Positions 35,296 through 51,500 of a DNA stretch of 64,000 bases are shown here, piece by piece (the first letter of the stretch is position 1; each line of letters starts with the position of its first letter). The stretch covers positions 12,070,001 to 12,134,000 of the forward strand of contig JAKSXM010000263.1 of NCBI GenBank assembly GCA_022575985.1, written 5' to 3'. A program made the position numbers and the translations under genes. The stretch comes from Anagrus nilaparvatae (taxonomy: Eukaryota > Arthropoda > Insecta > Hymenoptera > Mymaridae). The notes beneath the pieces are model-generated. The model saw only the letters and a program-made list of their open reading frames with translations. It had not been told where the DNA came from and made no database searches.

Positions 35296-38200
35296 AACCT
35301 CCAGCATTATACTGAGCTAAAACCTCCAGCATTATACTGAACTAAATCCTCCAGCATTATACTGAAATAAAAATACTCCAGTATTATGATGAGCTAAATC
35401 CTCCAGCATTATACTGAGCTAAATCCTCCAGCATTATACGGAGATAAAACCTCCAGCATTATACTGAACTAAAAATACTCCAGCATTATGCTGAGCTAAA
35501 TTCTCCAACATTATACTGAACTAAATCCTCCAGCATTATACTGAGCTAAATCCTCCAGCATTATACTGAAATAAAAATACTCCAGTATTATGATGAGCTA
35601 AATCCTCCAGCATTGTACTGAACTAAGAATACTCCAGTATTATGATGAGCTAAATCCTCCTGCATTATACTGAGCTAAATCCTCCAGCATTATACTGAGC
35701 TAAATCCTCCAGCATTATACTGAGCTAAATCCTCCAGCATTATACTGAACTAATAATATTCCAGCATTATGCTGAGCTAAATCCTCCAACATTATACTGA
35801 GCTATATCCTCCAGCATTATGCTGAGCTAAAAATACTCCAGCATTATGCTGAGCTAAATCCTCCAACATTATACTGAGCTAAATCCTCCAGCATTATGCT
35901 GAGCTAAAAATACTCCAGCATTATGCTGAGCTAAATTCTCCAACATTATACTGAACTAAATCCTCCAGCATTATACTGAACTAAATCCTCCAGCATTATA
36001 CTGAGCTAAAAATACTCCAGTATTATGCTGAGCTAAATCTTCCAGCATTATAATGAGCAAAATCCTCCAGCATTATACTGAGCTAAATCCTCCAGCATTA
36101 TACTGAAATAAAAATACTCCAGTATTATGATGAGCTAAATCCTCCAGCATTATACTGAGCTAAATCCTCCAGCATTATACTGAACTAAAAATACTCCAGT
36201 ATTATGATGAGCTAAATCCTCCATCATTATACTGAGCTAAATACTCCAGAATTATACTGAACTAAAAATACTCCAGCATTATGCTGAGCTAAATCCTCCA
36301 ACATTATACTGAGCTAAATCCTCCAGCATTATGCTGAGCTAAAAATACTCCAGCATTATGCTGAGCTAAATTCTCCAACATTATACTGAACTAAATCCTC
36401 CAGCATTATACTGAGCTAAAAATACTCCAGTATTATGCTGAGCTAAATCTTCCAGCATTATACTGAGCTAAATCCTCCAGCATTATACTGAGCTAAATCC
36501 TCCAGCATTATACTGAAATAAAAATACTCCAGTATTATGATGAGCTAAATCCTCCAGCATTATACTGAGCTAAATCCTCCAGCATTATACGGAGCTAAAA
36601 CCTCCAGCATTATACTGAACTAAAAATACTCCAGTATTATGATGAGCTAAATCCTCCAGCATTATACTGAGCTAAATACTCCAGCATTATACTGAGCTAT
36701 ATCCTCCAGCATTATACTGAGCTAAATCCTCCAGCATTATACTGAGCTAAATCCTACAGCATTATAATGAGCTAAATCCTCCAGCATTATACTGAACAAA
36801 ATCATCCAGCATTATACTGAGCAAAAAATACTCCAGTATTATGCTGAGCTAAATCCTCCAGCATTATGCTGAGCTAAATCCTCCAGCATTATACTGAAAT
36901 AAAAATACTCCAGTATTATGATGAGCTAAATCCTCCAGCATTACACTGAGCTAAATCCTCCAGCATTATACTGAGCTAAAACCTCCAGCATTATACTGAA
37001 CTAAAAATACTCCAGTATTATGATGAGCTAAATCCTCCAGCATTATACTGAGCTAAAAATATTCCAGCATTATGCTGAGCTAAATCCTCCAGCATTATAC
37101 TGAGCTAAATCCTCCAGCATTATACTGAAATAAAAATACTCCAGTATTATGATGAGCTAAATCCTCCAGCATTATACTGAGCTAAATCCTCCAGCATTAT
37201 ACTGAACTAAAAATACTCCAGTATTATGATGAGCTAAATCCTCCATCATTATACTGAGCTAAATACTCCAGCATTATACTGAGCTATATCCTCCAGCATT
37301 ATACTGAAATAAAAATACTCCAGTATTATGATGAGCTAAATACTCCAGCATTATACTGAGCTAAATCCTCCAGCATTATACTGAGCTAAAACCTCCAGCA
37401 TTATTCTGAACTAAAAATCCTCCAGCATTATGCTGAGCTAAAAATACTCCAGCATTATGCTGAGCTAAATCCTCCAAGATTATACTGAGCTAAATCCTCA
37501 AGCATTATGCTGAGCTAAAAATACTCCAGCATTATGCTGAGCTAAATTCTCCAACATTATACTGAACTAAATCCTCCAGCATTATACTGAGCTAAAAATA
37601 CTCCAGTATTATGCTGAGCTAAATCTTCCAGCATTATACTGAGCTAAATCCTCCAGCATTATACTGAGCTAAATCCTCCAGCATTATACTGAAATAAAAA
37701 TACTCCAGTATTATGATGAGCTAAATCCTCCAGCATTATACTGAGCTAAATCCTCCAGCATTATACTGAGCTAAAACCTCCAGCATTATACTGAACTAAA
37801 AATACTCCAGCATTATGCTGAGCTAAATTCTCCAACATTATACTGAACTAAATCCTCCAGCATTATACTGAACTAAATCCTCCAGCATTATACTGAGCTA
37901 AAAATACTTCAGTATTATGCTGAGCTAAATCTTCCAGCATTATAATGAGCAAAATCCTCCAGCATTATACTGAGCTAAATCCTCCAGCATTATACTGAAA
38001 TAAAAATACTCCAGTATTATGATGAGCTAAATCCTCCAGCATTATACTGAGCTAAATCCTCCAGCATTATACTGAACTAAAAATACTCCAGTATTATGAT
38101 GAGCTAAATCCTCCATCATTATACTGAGCTAAATACTCCAGCATTATACTGAGCTATATCCTCCAGCATTATACTGAACTAAAAATCCTCCAGCATTATG

Positions 38201-40114
38201 CTTAGCTAAAAATACTCCAGCATTATGCTGAGCTAAATTCTCCAACATTATACTGAACTAAATCCTCCAGCATTATACTGAGCTAAAAATACTCCAGTAT
38301 TATGCTGAGCTAAATCTTCCAGCATTATACTGAGCTAAATCCTCCAGCATTATACTGAGCTAAATCCTCCAGCATTATACTGAAATAAAAATACTCCAGT
38401 ATTATGATGAGCTAAATCCTCCAGCATTATACTGAGCTAAATCCTCCAGCATTATACTGAAATAAAAATACTCCAGCATTATACTGAGCTAAAAATACTC
38501 CAGTATTATGCTGAGCTAAATCTTCCAGCATTATAATGAGCAAAATCCTCCAGCATTATACTGAGCTAAATCCTCCAGCATTATACTGAAATAAAAATAC
38601 TCCAGTATTATGATGAGCTAAATCCTCCAGCATTGTACTGAACTAAGAATACTCCAGTATTATGATGAGCTAAATCCTCCTGCATTATACTGAGCTAAAT
38701 CCTCCAGCATTATACTGAGCTAAATCCTCCAGCATTATACTGAGCTAAATCCTCCAGCATTATACTGAACTAATAATATTCCAGCATTATGCTGAGCTAA
38801 ATCCTCCAACATTATACTGAGCTAAATCCTCCAGCATTATGCTGAGCTAAAAATACTCCAGCATTATGCTGAGCTAAATCCTCCAACATTATACTGAGCT
38901 AAATCCTCCAGCATTATGCTGAGCTAAAAATACTCCAGCATTATGCTGAGCTAAATTCTCCAACATTATACTGAACTAAATCCTCCAGCATTATACTGAA
39001 CTAAATCCTTCAGCATTATACTGAAATAAAAATACTCCAGTATTATGATGAGCTAAATCCTCCAGCATTATACTGAGCTAAATCCTCCAGCATTATACTG
39101 AACTAAAAATACTCCAGTATTATGATGAGCTAAATCCTCCATCATTATACTGAGCTAAATACTCCAGCATTATACTGAGCTATATCCTCCAGCATTATAC
39201 TGAAATAAAAATACTCCAGTATTATGATGAGCTAAATCCTCCAGCATTATACTGAGCTAAATCCTCCAGCATTATACTGAGCTAAAACCTCCAGCATTAT
39301 TCTGAACTAAAAATCCTCCAGCATTATGCTGAGCTAAAAATACTCCAGCATTATGCTGAGCTAAATCCTCCAAGATTATACTGAGCTAAATCCTCCAGCA
39401 TTATGCTGAGCTAAAAATACTCCAGCATTATGCTGAGCTAAATTCTCCAACATTATACTGAACTAAATCCTCCAGCATTATACTGAGCTAAAAATACTCC
39501 AGTATTATTCTGAGCTAAATCTTCCAGCATTATACTGAGCTAAATCCTCCAGCATTATACTGAGCTAAATCCTCCAGCATTATACTGAAATAAAAATACT
39601 CCAGTATTATGATGAGCTAAATCCTCCAGCATTATACTGAGCTAAATCCTCCAGCATTATACGGAGCTAAAACCTCCAGCATTATACTGAACTAAAAATA
39701 CTCCAGTATTATGATGAGCTAAATCCTCCAGCATTATACTGAGCTAAATACTCCAGCATTATACTGAGCTATATCCTCCAGCATTATACTGAGCTAAATC
39801 CTCCAGCATTATACTGAGCTAAATCCTACAGCATTATAATGAGCTAAATCCTCCAGCATTATACTGAACAAAATCATCCAGCATTATACTGAGCAAAAAA
39901 TACTCCAGTATTATGCTGAGCTAAATCCTCCAGCATTATGCTGAGCTAAATCCTCCAGCATTATACTGAAATAAAAATACTCCAGTATTATGATGAGCTA
40001 AATCCTCCAGCATTACACTGAGCTAAATCCTCCAGCATTATACTGAGCTAAAACCTCCAGCATTATACTGAACTAAAAATACTCCAGTATTATGATGAGC
40101 TAAATCCTCCAGCA

Positions 40115-42160
40115 TTATACTGAGCTAAAAATATTCCAGCATTATGCTGAGCTAAATCCTCCAACATTATACTGAGCTAAATCCTCCAGCATTATGCTGA
40201 GCTAAAAATACTCCAGCATTATGCTGAGCTAAATCCTCCAACATTATACTGAGCTAAATCCTCCAGCATTATGCTGAGCTAAAAATACTCCAGCATTATG
40301 CTGAGCTAAATCTTCCAGCATTATACTGAGCTAAATCCTCCAGCATTATACTGAGCTAAATCCTCCAGCATTATACTGAAATAAAAATACTCCAGTATTA
40401 TGATGAGCTAAATCCTCCAGCATTATACTGAGCTAAATCCTCCAGCATTATACGGAGCTAAAACCTCCAGCATTATACTGAACTAAAAATACTCCAGTAT
40501 TATGATGAGCTAAATCCTCCAGCATTATACTGAGCTAAATACTCCAGCATTATACTGAGCTATATCCTCCAGCATTATACTGAGCTAAATCCTCCAGCAT
40601 TATACTGAGCTAAATCCTACAGCATTATAATGAGCTAAATCCTCCAGCATTATACTGAACAAAATCATCCAGCATTATACTGAGCAATAAATACTCCAGT
40701 ATTATGCTGAGCTAAATCCTCCAGCATTATGCTGAGCTAAATCCTCCAGCATTATACTGAAATAAAAATACTCCAGTATTATGATGAGCTAAATCCTCCA
40801 GCATTACACTGAGCTAAATCCTCCAGCATTATACTGAGCTAAAACCTCCAGCATTATACTGAACTAAAAATACTCCAGTATTATGATGAGTTAAATCCTC
40901 CAGCATTATACTGAGCTAAAAATATTCCAGCATTATGCTGAGCTAAATCCTCCAACATTATACTGAGCTAAATCCTCCAGCATTATGCTGAGCTAAAAAT
41001 ACTCCAGCATTATGCTGAGCTAAATCCTCCAACATTATACTGAGCTAAATCCTCCAGCATTATGCTGAGCTAAAAATACTCCAGCATTATGCTGAGCTAA
41101 ATTCTCCAACATTATACTGAACTAAATCCTCCAGCATTATACTGAGCTAAAAATATTCCAGCATTATGCTGAGCTAAATCCTCCAACATTATACTGAGCT
41201 AAATCCTCCAGCATTATGCTGAGCTAAAAATACTCCAGCATTATGCTGAGCTAAATCCTCCAACATTATACTGAGCTAAATCCTCCAGCATTATGCTGAG
41301 CTAAAAATACTCCAGCATTATGCTGAGCTAAATCTTCCAGCATTATACTGAGCTAAATCCTCCAGCATTATACTGAGCTAAATCCTCCAGCATTATACTG
41401 AAATAAAAATACTCCAGTATTATGATGAGCTAAATCCTCCAGCATTATACTGAGCTAAATCCTCCAGCATTATACGGAGCTAAAACCTCCAGCATTATAC
41501 TGAACTAAAAATACTCCAGTATTATGATGAGCTAAATCCTCCAGCATTATACTGAGCTAAATACTCCAGCATTATACTGAGCTATATCCTCCAGCATTAT
41601 ACTGAGCTAAATCCTCCAGCATTATACTGAGCTAAATCCTACAGCATTATAATGAGCTAAATCCTCCAGCATTATACTGAACAAAATCATCCAGCATTAT
41701 ACTGAGCAATAAATACTCCAGTATTATGCTGAGCTAAATCCTCCAGCATTATGCTGAGCTAAATCCTCCAGCATTATACTGAAATAAAAATACTCCAGTA
41801 TTATGATGAGCTAAATCCTCCAGCATTACACTGAGCTAAATCCTCCAGCATTATACTGAGCTAAAACCTCCAGCATTATACTGAACTAAAAATACTCCAG
41901 TATTATGATGAGTTAAATCCTCCAGCATTATACTGAGCTAAAAATATTCCAGCATTATGCTGAGCTAAATCCTCCAACATTATACTGAGCTAAATCCTCC
42001 AGCATTATGCTGAGCTAAAAATACTCCAGCATTATGCTGAGCTAAATCCTCCAACATTATACTGAGCTAAATCCTCCAGCATTATGCTGAGCTAAAAATA
42101 CTCCAGCATTATGCTGAGCTAAATTCTCCAACATTATACTGAACTAAATCCTCCAGCATT
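40115..42160. repeat. 1022-bp higher-order repeat, two tandem copies
   Basis: The rare GAGTTAAATCC unit at 40888 recurs at 41910, and the TGAGCTAAAAATATTCC unit at 40121 recurs at 41143, both 1022 bp apart. The copies separate near 41140/42162. A single related copy lies at 24843, so this block was duplicated after the longer-range copy. Confidence 0.82.
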
Positions 42161-43959
42161 ATACTGAACTAAATCCTCCAGCATTATACTGAGCTAAAAA
42201 TACTCCAGTATTATGCTGAGCTAAATCTTCCAGCATTATAATGAGCAAAATACTCCAGCATTATACTGAGCTAAATCCTCCAGCATTATACTGAAATAAA
42301 AATACTCCAGTATTATGATGAGCTAAATCCTCCAGCATTATACTGAGCTAAATCCTCCAGCATTATACTGAACTAAAAATACTCCAGTATTATGATGAGC
42401 TAAATCCTCCATCATTATACTGAGCTAAATACTCCAGCATTATACTGAGCTATATCCTCCAGCATTATACTGAAATAAAAATACTCCAGTATTATGATGA
42501 GCTAAATCCTCCAGAATTATACTGAGCTAAATCCTCCAGCATTATACTGAGCTAAAACCTCCAGCATTATTCTGAACTAAAAATCCTCCAGCATTATGCT
42601 GAGCTAAAAATACTCCAGCATTATGATGAGCTAAATCCTCCAGCATTATACTTAGCTACAAATACTTCAGCATTATGCTGAGCTAAATCCTCCAGCATTA
42701 TGCTGAGCTAAAAATACTCCAGCATTATGCTGAGCTAAATCCTCCAACATTATACTGAGCTAAATCCTCCAGCATTATACTGAGCTAAATCCTCCAGCAT
42801 TATACTGAAATAAAAATACTCCAGTATTATGATGAGCTAAATCCTCCAGCATTGTACTGAACTAAAAATACTCCAGTATTATAATGAGCTAAATCCTCCA
42901 GCATTATACTGAGCTAAAAATCCTCCAGCATTATGCTGAGCTAAAAATACTCCAGCATTATGCTGAGCTAAATCCTCCAAGATTATACTGAGCTAAATCC
43001 TCCAGCATTATGCTGAGCTAAAAATACTCCAGCATTATGCTGAGCTAAATTCTCCAACATTATACTGAACTAAATCCTCCAGCATTATACTGAGCTAAAA
43101 ATACTTCAGTATTATGCTGAGCTAAATCTTCCAGCATTATACTGAGCTAAATCCTCCAGCATTATACTGAGCTAAATCCTCCAGCATTATACTGAAATAA
43201 AAATACTCCAGTATTATGATGAGCTAAATCCTCCAGCATTATACTGAGCTAAAACCTCCAGCATTATACTGAACTAAAAATACTCCAGCATTATGCTGAG
43301 CTAAATTCTCCAACATTATACTGAACTAAATCCTCCAGCATTATACTGAACTAAATCCTCCAGCATTATACTGAGCTAAATCCTCCAGCATTATACTGAG
43401 CTAAATCCTCCAGCATTATACTGAAATAAAAATACTCCAGTATTATGATGAGCTAAATCCTCCAGCATTATACTGAGCTAAATCCTCCAGCATTATACTG
43501 AGCTAAAACCTCCAGCATTATACTGAACTAAATCCTCCAGCATTATACTGAAATAAAAATACTCCAGTATTATGATGAGCTAAATCCTCCAGCATTATAC
43601 TGAGCTAAATCCTCCAGCATTATACTGAGCTAAAACCTCCAGCATTATACTGAACTAAAAATACTCCAGCATTATGCTGAGCTAAATTCTCCAACATTAT
43701 ACTGAACTAAATCCTCCAGCATTATACTGAGCTAAATCCTCCAGCATTATACTGAAATAAAAATACTCCAGTATTATGATGAGCTAAATCCTCCAGCATT
43801 GTACTGAACTAAGAATACTCCAGTATTATGATGAGCTAAATCCTCCTGCATTATACTGAGCTAAATCCTCCAGCATTATACTGAGCTAAATCCTCCAGCA
43901 TTATACTGAGCTAAATCCTCCAGCATTATACTGAGCTAAAAATACTCCAGCATTATACT

Positions 43960-46900
43960 GAGCTAAATCCTCTAGTATTATACTCAGCTAAAAATACTTC
44001 AGCATTATGCTGTGCTAAATCCTCCAGCATCATGCTGAGCTAAAAATACTCCAGCATTATGCTGAGCTGAATCTTCCAGCATTATACTGAGCTAAATCCT
44101 CCAGCATTATACTGAGCTAAATACTCCAGCATTATACTGAGCTATATCCTCCAGCATTATACTGAAATAAAAATACTCCAGTATTATGATGAGCTAAATC
44201 CTCCAGCATTATACTGAGCTAAATCCTCCAGCATTATACTGAGCTAAATCCTCCAGCATTATACTGAGCTAAAAATACTCCAGCATTATACTGAGCTAAA
44301 TCCTCTAGTATTATACTCAGCTAAAAATACTTCAGCATTATGCTGTGCTAAATCCTCCAGCATCATGCTGAGCTAAAAATACTCCAGCATTATGCTGAGC
44401 TGAATCTTCCAGCATTATACTGAGCTAAATCCTCCAGCATTATACTGAGCTAAATCCTCCAGCATTATGCTGAGCTAAAAATATTCCAGCATTATGCTGA
44501 GCTAAATTCTCCAGCATTATGCTGAGCTAAAAATACTCCAGCATTATGCTGAGCTGAATCCTCCAAAATTATACTGAGATAAATCCTCCAGCATTATACT
44601 GAGCTAAATCCTCCAGCATTATACTGAGCTAAAAATACTCCAGCATTATACTGAGCTAAATCCTCTAGTATTATACTCAGCTAAAAATACTTCAGCATTA
44701 TGCTGTGCTAAATCCTCCAGCATCATGCTGAGCTAAAAATACTCCAGTATTATGGTGAGCTAAATCTTCCAGCATTATACTGAGCTAAATCCTCCAGCAT
44801 TATACTGAGCTAAATCCTCCAGCATTATACTGAAATAAAAATACTCCAGTATTATGATGAGCTAAATCCTCCAGCATTGTACTGAACTAAGAATACTCCA
44901 GTATTATGATGAGCTAAATCCTCCTGCATTATACTGAGCTAAATCCTCCAGCATTATACTGAGCTAAATCCTCCAGCATTATACTGAGCTAAATCCTCCA
45001 GCATTATACTGAACTAATAATATTCCAGCATTATGCTGAGCTAAATCCTCCAACATTATACTGAGCTATATCCTCCAGCATTATGCTGAGCTAAAAATAC
45101 TCCAGCATTATGCTGAGCTAAATCCTCCAACATTATACTGAGCTAAATCCTCCAGCATTATGCTGCGCTAAAAATACTCCAGCATTATGCTGAGCTAAAT
45201 TCTCCAACATTATACTGAACTAAATCCTCCAGCATTATACTGAACTAAATCCTCCAGCATTATACTGAGCTAAAAATACTCCAGTATTATGCTGAGCTAA
45301 ATCTTCCAGCATTATAATGAGCAAAATCCTCCAGCATTATACTGAGCTAAATCCTCCAGCATTATACTGAAATAAAAATACTCCAGTATTATGATGAGCT
45401 AAATCCTCCAGCATTATACTGAGCTAAATCCTCCAGCATTATACTGAACTAAAAATACTCCAGTATTATGATGAGCTAAATCCTCCATCATTATACTGAG
45501 CTAAATACTCCAGAATTATACTGAACTAAAAATACTCCAGCATTATGCTGAGCTAAATCCTCCAACATTATACTGAGCTAAATCCTCCAGCATTATGCTG
45601 AGCTAAAAATACTCAAGCATTATGCTGAGCTAAATTCTCCAACATTATACTGAACTAAATCCTCCAGCATTATACTGAACAAAATCATCCAGCATTATAC
45701 TGAGCAAAAAATACTCCAGTATTATGCTGAGCTAAGTACTCCAGCATTATAGTGAGCTATATCCTCCAGCATTATACTGAGCTAAATCCTCCAGCATTAT
45801 GCTGAGCTAAAAATACTCCAGCATTATGCTGAGCTAAATTCTCCAACATTATACTGAACTAAATCCTCCAGCATTATACTGAGCTAAAAATACTTCAGTA
45901 TTATGCTGAGCTAAATCTTCCAGCATTATACTGAGCTAAATCCTCCAGCATTATACTGAGCTAAATCCTCCAGCATTATACTGAAATAAAAATACTCCAG
46001 TATTATGATGAGCTAAATCCTCCAGCATTATACTGAGCTAAATCCTCCAGCATTATACGGAGCTAAAACCTCCAGCATTATACTGAACTAAAAATACTCC
46101 AGTATTATGATGAGCTAAATCCTCCAGCATTATACTGAGCTAAATACTCCAGCATTATACTGAGCTATATCCTCCAGCATTATACTGAGCTAAATCCTCC
46201 AGCATTATACTGAGCTAAATCCTACAGCATTATAATGAGCTAAATCCTCCAGCATTATACTGAACAAAATCATCCAGCATTATACTGAGCAAAAAATACT
46301 CCAGTATTATGCTGAGCTAAATCCTCCAGCATTATGCTGAGCTAAATCCTCCAGCATTATACTGAAATAAAAATACTCCAGTATTATGATGAGCTAAATC
46401 CTCCAGCATTACACTGAGCTAAATCCTCCAGCATTATACTGAGCTAAAATCTCCAGCATTATACTGAACTAAAAATACTCCAGTATTATGATGAGCTAAA
46501 TCCTCCAGCATTATACTGAGCTAAAAATATTCCAGCATTATGCTGAGCTAAATCCTCCAGCATTATACTGAGCTAAATCCTCCAGCATTATACTGAAATA
46601 AAAATACTCCAGTATTATGATGAGCTAAATCCTCCAGCATTATACTGAGCTAAATCCTCCAGCATTATACTGAACTAAAAATACTCCAGTATTATGATGA
46701 GCTAAATCCTCCATCATTATACTTAGCTAAATACTCCAGCATTATACTGAGCTATATCCTCCAGCATTATACTGAAATAAAAATACTCCAGTATTATGAT
46801 GAGCTAAATCCTCCAGCATTATACTGAGCTAAATCCTCCAGCATTATACTGAGCTAAAACCTCCAGCATTATTCTGAACTAAAAATCCTCCAGCATTATG

Positions 46901-47330
46901 CTGAGCTAAAAATACTCCAGCATTATGCTGAGCTAAATCCTCCAAGATTATACTGAGCTAAATCCTCCAGCATTATGCTGAGCTAAAAATACTCCAGCAT
47001 TATGCTGAGCTAAATTCTCCAACATTATACTGAACTAAATCCTCCAGCATTATACTGAGCTAAAAATACTCCAGTATTATGCTGAGCTAAATCTTCCAGC
47101 ATTATACTGAGCTAAATCCTCCAGCATTATACTGAGCTAAATCCTCCAGCATTATACTGAAATAAAAATACTCCAGTATTATGATGAGCTAAATCCTCCA
47201 GCATTATACTGAGCTAAAACCTCCAGCATTATACTGAACTAAAAATACTCCAGCATTATGCTGAGCTAAATTCTCCAACATTATACTGAACTAAATCCTC
47301 CAGCATTATACTGAACTAAATCCTCCAGCA
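43960..47330. repeat. Long-range copy of the 31.8-35.2 kb block
   Basis: GCTGTGCTAAATCC at 44009, TGCGCTAAAAATAC at 45164 and CTAAGTACTCC at 45731 are each 12151 bp to the right of their counterparts at 31858, 33013 and 33580, with the same intervening variant order. Block ends are approximate. Confidence 0.75.
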
Positions 47331-48589
47331 TTATACTGAGCTAAATCCTCCAGCATTATACTGAGCTAAATCCTCCAGCATTATACTAAAATAAAAATAC
47401 TCCAGTATTATGATGAGCTAAATCCTCCAGCATTATACTGAGCTAAAACCTCCAGCATTATACTGAGCTAAAACCTCCAGCATTATACTGAACTAAATCC
47501 TCCAGCATTATACTGAAATAAAAATACTCCAGTATTATGATGAGCTAAATCCTCCAGCATTATACTGAGCTAAATCCTCCAGCATTATACGGAGATAAAA
47601 CCTCCAGCATTATACTGAACTAAAAATACTCCAGCATTATGCTGAGCTAAATTCTCCAACATTATACTGAACTAAATCCTCCAGCATTATACTGAGCTAA
47701 ATCCTCCAGCATTATACTGAAATAAAAATACTCCAGTATTATGATGAGCTAAATCCTCCAGCATTGTACTGAACTAAGAATACTCCAGTATTATGATGAG
47801 CTAAATCCTCCTGCATTATACTGAGCTAAATCCTCCAGCATTATACTGAGCTAAATCCTCCAGCATTATACTGAGCTAAATCCTCCAGCATTATACTGAA
47901 CTAATAATATTCCAGCATTATGCTGAGCTAAATCCTCCAACATTATACTGAGCTATATCCTCCAGCATTATGCTGAGCTAAAAATACTCCAGCATTATGC
48001 TGAGCTAAATCCTCCAACATTATACTGAGCTAAATCCTCCAGCATTATGCTGAGCTAAAAATACTCCAGCATTATGCTGAGCTAAATTCTCCAACATTAT
48101 ACTGAACTAAATCCTCCAGCATTATACTGAACTAAATCCTCCAGCATTATACTGAGCTAAAAATACTCCAGTATTATGCTGAGCTAAATCTTCCAGCATT
48201 ATAATGAGCAAAATCCTCCAGCATTATACTGAGCTAAATCCTCCAGCATTATACTGAAATAAAAATACTCCAGTATTATGATGAGCTAAATCCTCCAGCA
48301 TTATACTGAGCTAAATCCTCCAGCATTATACTGAACTAAAAATACTCCAGTATTATGATGAGCTAAATCCTCCATCATTATACTGAGCTAAATACTCCAG
48401 AATTATACTGAACTAAAAATACTCCAGCATTATGCTGAGCTAAATCCTCCAACATTATACTGAGCTAAATCCTCCAGCATTATGCTGAGCTAAAAATACT
48501 CCAGCATTATGCTGAGCTAAATTCTCCAACATTATACTGAACTAAATCCTCCAGCATTATACTGAGCTAAAAATACTCCAGTATTATGC

Positions 48590-51500
48590 TGAGCTAAATC
48601 TTCCATCATTATACTGAGCTAAATACTCCAGCATTATACTGAGCTATATCCTCCAGCATTATACTGAACTAAAAATCCTCCAGCATTATGCTTAGCTAAA
48701 AATACTCCAGCATTATGCTGAGCTAAATTCTCCAAAATTATACTGAACTAAATCCTCCAGCATTATACTGAGCTAAAAATACTCCAGTATTATGCTGAGC
48801 TAAATCTTCCAGCATTATACTGAGCTAAATCCTCCAGCATTATACTGAGCTAAATCCTCCAGCATTATACTGAAATAAAAATACTCCAGTATTATGATGA
48901 GCTAAATCCTCCAGCATTATACTGAGCTAAATCCTCCAGCATTATACTGAAATAAAAATACTCCAGCATTATACTGAGCTAAAAATACTCCAGTATTATG
49001 CTGAGCTAAATCTTCCAGCATTATAATGAGCAAAATCCTCCAGCATTATACTGAGCTAAATCCTCCAGCATTATACTGAAATAAAAATACTCCAGTATTA
49101 TGATGAGCTAAATCCTCCAGCATTGTACTGAACTAAGAATACTCCAGTATTATGATGAGCTAAATCCTCCTGCATTATACTGAGCTAAATCCTCCAGCAT
49201 TATACTGAGCTAAATCCTCCAGCATTATACTGAGCTAAATCCTCCAGCATTATACTGAACTAATAATATTCCAGCATTATGCTGAGCTAAATCCTCCAAC
49301 ATTATACTGAGCTAAATCCTCCAGCATTATGCTGAGCTAAAAATACTCCAGCATTATGCTGAGCTAAATCCTCCAACATTATACTGAGCTAAATCCTCCA
49401 GCATTATGCTGAGCTAAAAATACTCCAGCATTATGCTGAGCTAAATTCTCCAACATTATACTGAACTAAATCCTCCAGCATTATACTGAACTAAATCCTT
49501 CAGCATTATACTGAAATAAAAATACTCCAGTATTATGATGAGCTAAATCCTCCAGCATTATACTGAGCTAAATCCTCCAGCATTATACTGAACTAAAAAT
49601 ACTCCAGTATTATGATGAGCTAAATCCTCCATCATTATACTGAGCTAAATACTCCAGCATAATACTGAGCTATATCCTCCAGCATTATACTGAAATAAAA
49701 ATACTCCAGTATTATGATGAGCTAAATCCTCCAGCATTATACTGAGCTAAATCCTCCAGCATTATACTGAGCTAAAACCTCCAGCATTATTCTGAACTAA
49801 AAATCCTCCAGCATTATGCTGAGCTAAAAATACTCCAGCATTATGCTGAGCTAAATCCTCCAAGATTATACTGAGCTAAATCCTCCAGCATTATGCTGAG
49901 CTAAAAATACTCCAGCATTATGCTGAGCTAAATTCTCCAACATTATACTGAACTAAATCCTCCAGCATTATACTGAGCTAAAAATACTCCAGTATTATGC
50001 TGAGCTAAATCTTCCAGCATTATACTGAACTAAATCCTCCAGCATTATACTGAGCTAAATCCTCCAGCATTATACTGAAATAAAAATACTCCAGTATTAT
50101 GATGAGCTAAATCCTCCAGCATTATACTGAGCTAAATCCTCCAGCATTATACGGAGCTAAAACCTCCAGCATTATACTGAACTAAAAATACTCCAGTATT
50201 ATGATGAGCTAAATCCTCCAGCATTATACTGAGCTAAATACTCCAGCATTATACTGAGCTATATCCTCCAGCATTATACTGAGCTAAATCCTCCAGCATT
50301 ATACTGAGCTAAATCCTACAGCATTATAATGAGCTAAATCCTCCAGCATTATACTGAACAAAATCATCCAGCATTATACTGAGCAAAAAATACTCCAGTA
50401 TTATGCTGAGCTAAATCCTCCAGCATTATGCTGAGCTAAATCCTCCAGCATTATACTGAAATAAAAATACTCCAGTATTATGATGAGCTAAATCCTCCAG
50501 CATTACACTGAGCTAAATCCTCCAGCATTATACTGAGCTAAAACCTCCAGCATTATACTGAACTAAAAATACTCCAGTATTATGATGAGCTAAATCCTCC
50601 AACATTATACTGAGCTAAATCCTCCAGCATTATGCTGAGCTAAAAATACTCCAGCATTATGCTGAGCTAAATCCTCCAACATTATACTGAGCTAAATCCT
50701 CCAGCATTATGCTGAGCTAAAAATACTCCAGCATTATGCTGAGCTAAATTCTCCAACATTATACTGAACTAAATCCTCCAGCATTATACTGAGCTAAAAA
50801 TACTCCAGTATTATGCTGAGCTAAATCTTCCAGCATTATACTGATCTAAATCCTCCAGCATTATACTGAGCTAAATCCTCCAGCATTATACTGAAATAAA
50901 AATACTCCAGTATTATGATGAGCTAAATCCTCCAGCATTATACTGAGCTAAATCCTCCAGCATTATACGGAGCTAAAACCTCCAGCATTATACTGAACTA
51001 AAAATACTCCAGTATTATGATGAGCTAAATCCTCCAGCATTATACTGAGCTAAATACTCCAGCATTATACTGAGCTATATCCTCCAGCATTATACTGAGC
51101 TAAATCCTCCAGCATTATACTGAGCTAAATCCTACAGCATTATAATGAGCTAAATCCTCCAGCATTATACTGAACAAAATCATCCAGCATTATACTGAGC
51201 AATAAATACTCCAGTATTATGCTGAGCTAAATCCTCCAGCATTATGCTGAGCTAAATCCTCCAGCATTATACTGAAATAAAAATACTCCAGTATTATGAT
51301 GAGCTAAATCCTCCAGCATTACACTGAGCTAAATCCTCCAGCATTATACTGAGCTAAAACCTCCAGCATTATACTGAACTAAAAATACTCCAGTATTATG
51401 ATGAGCTAAATCCTCCAGCATTATACTGAGCTAAAAATATTCCAGCATTATGCTGAGCTAAATCCTCCAACATTATACTGAGCTAAATCCTCCAGCATTA

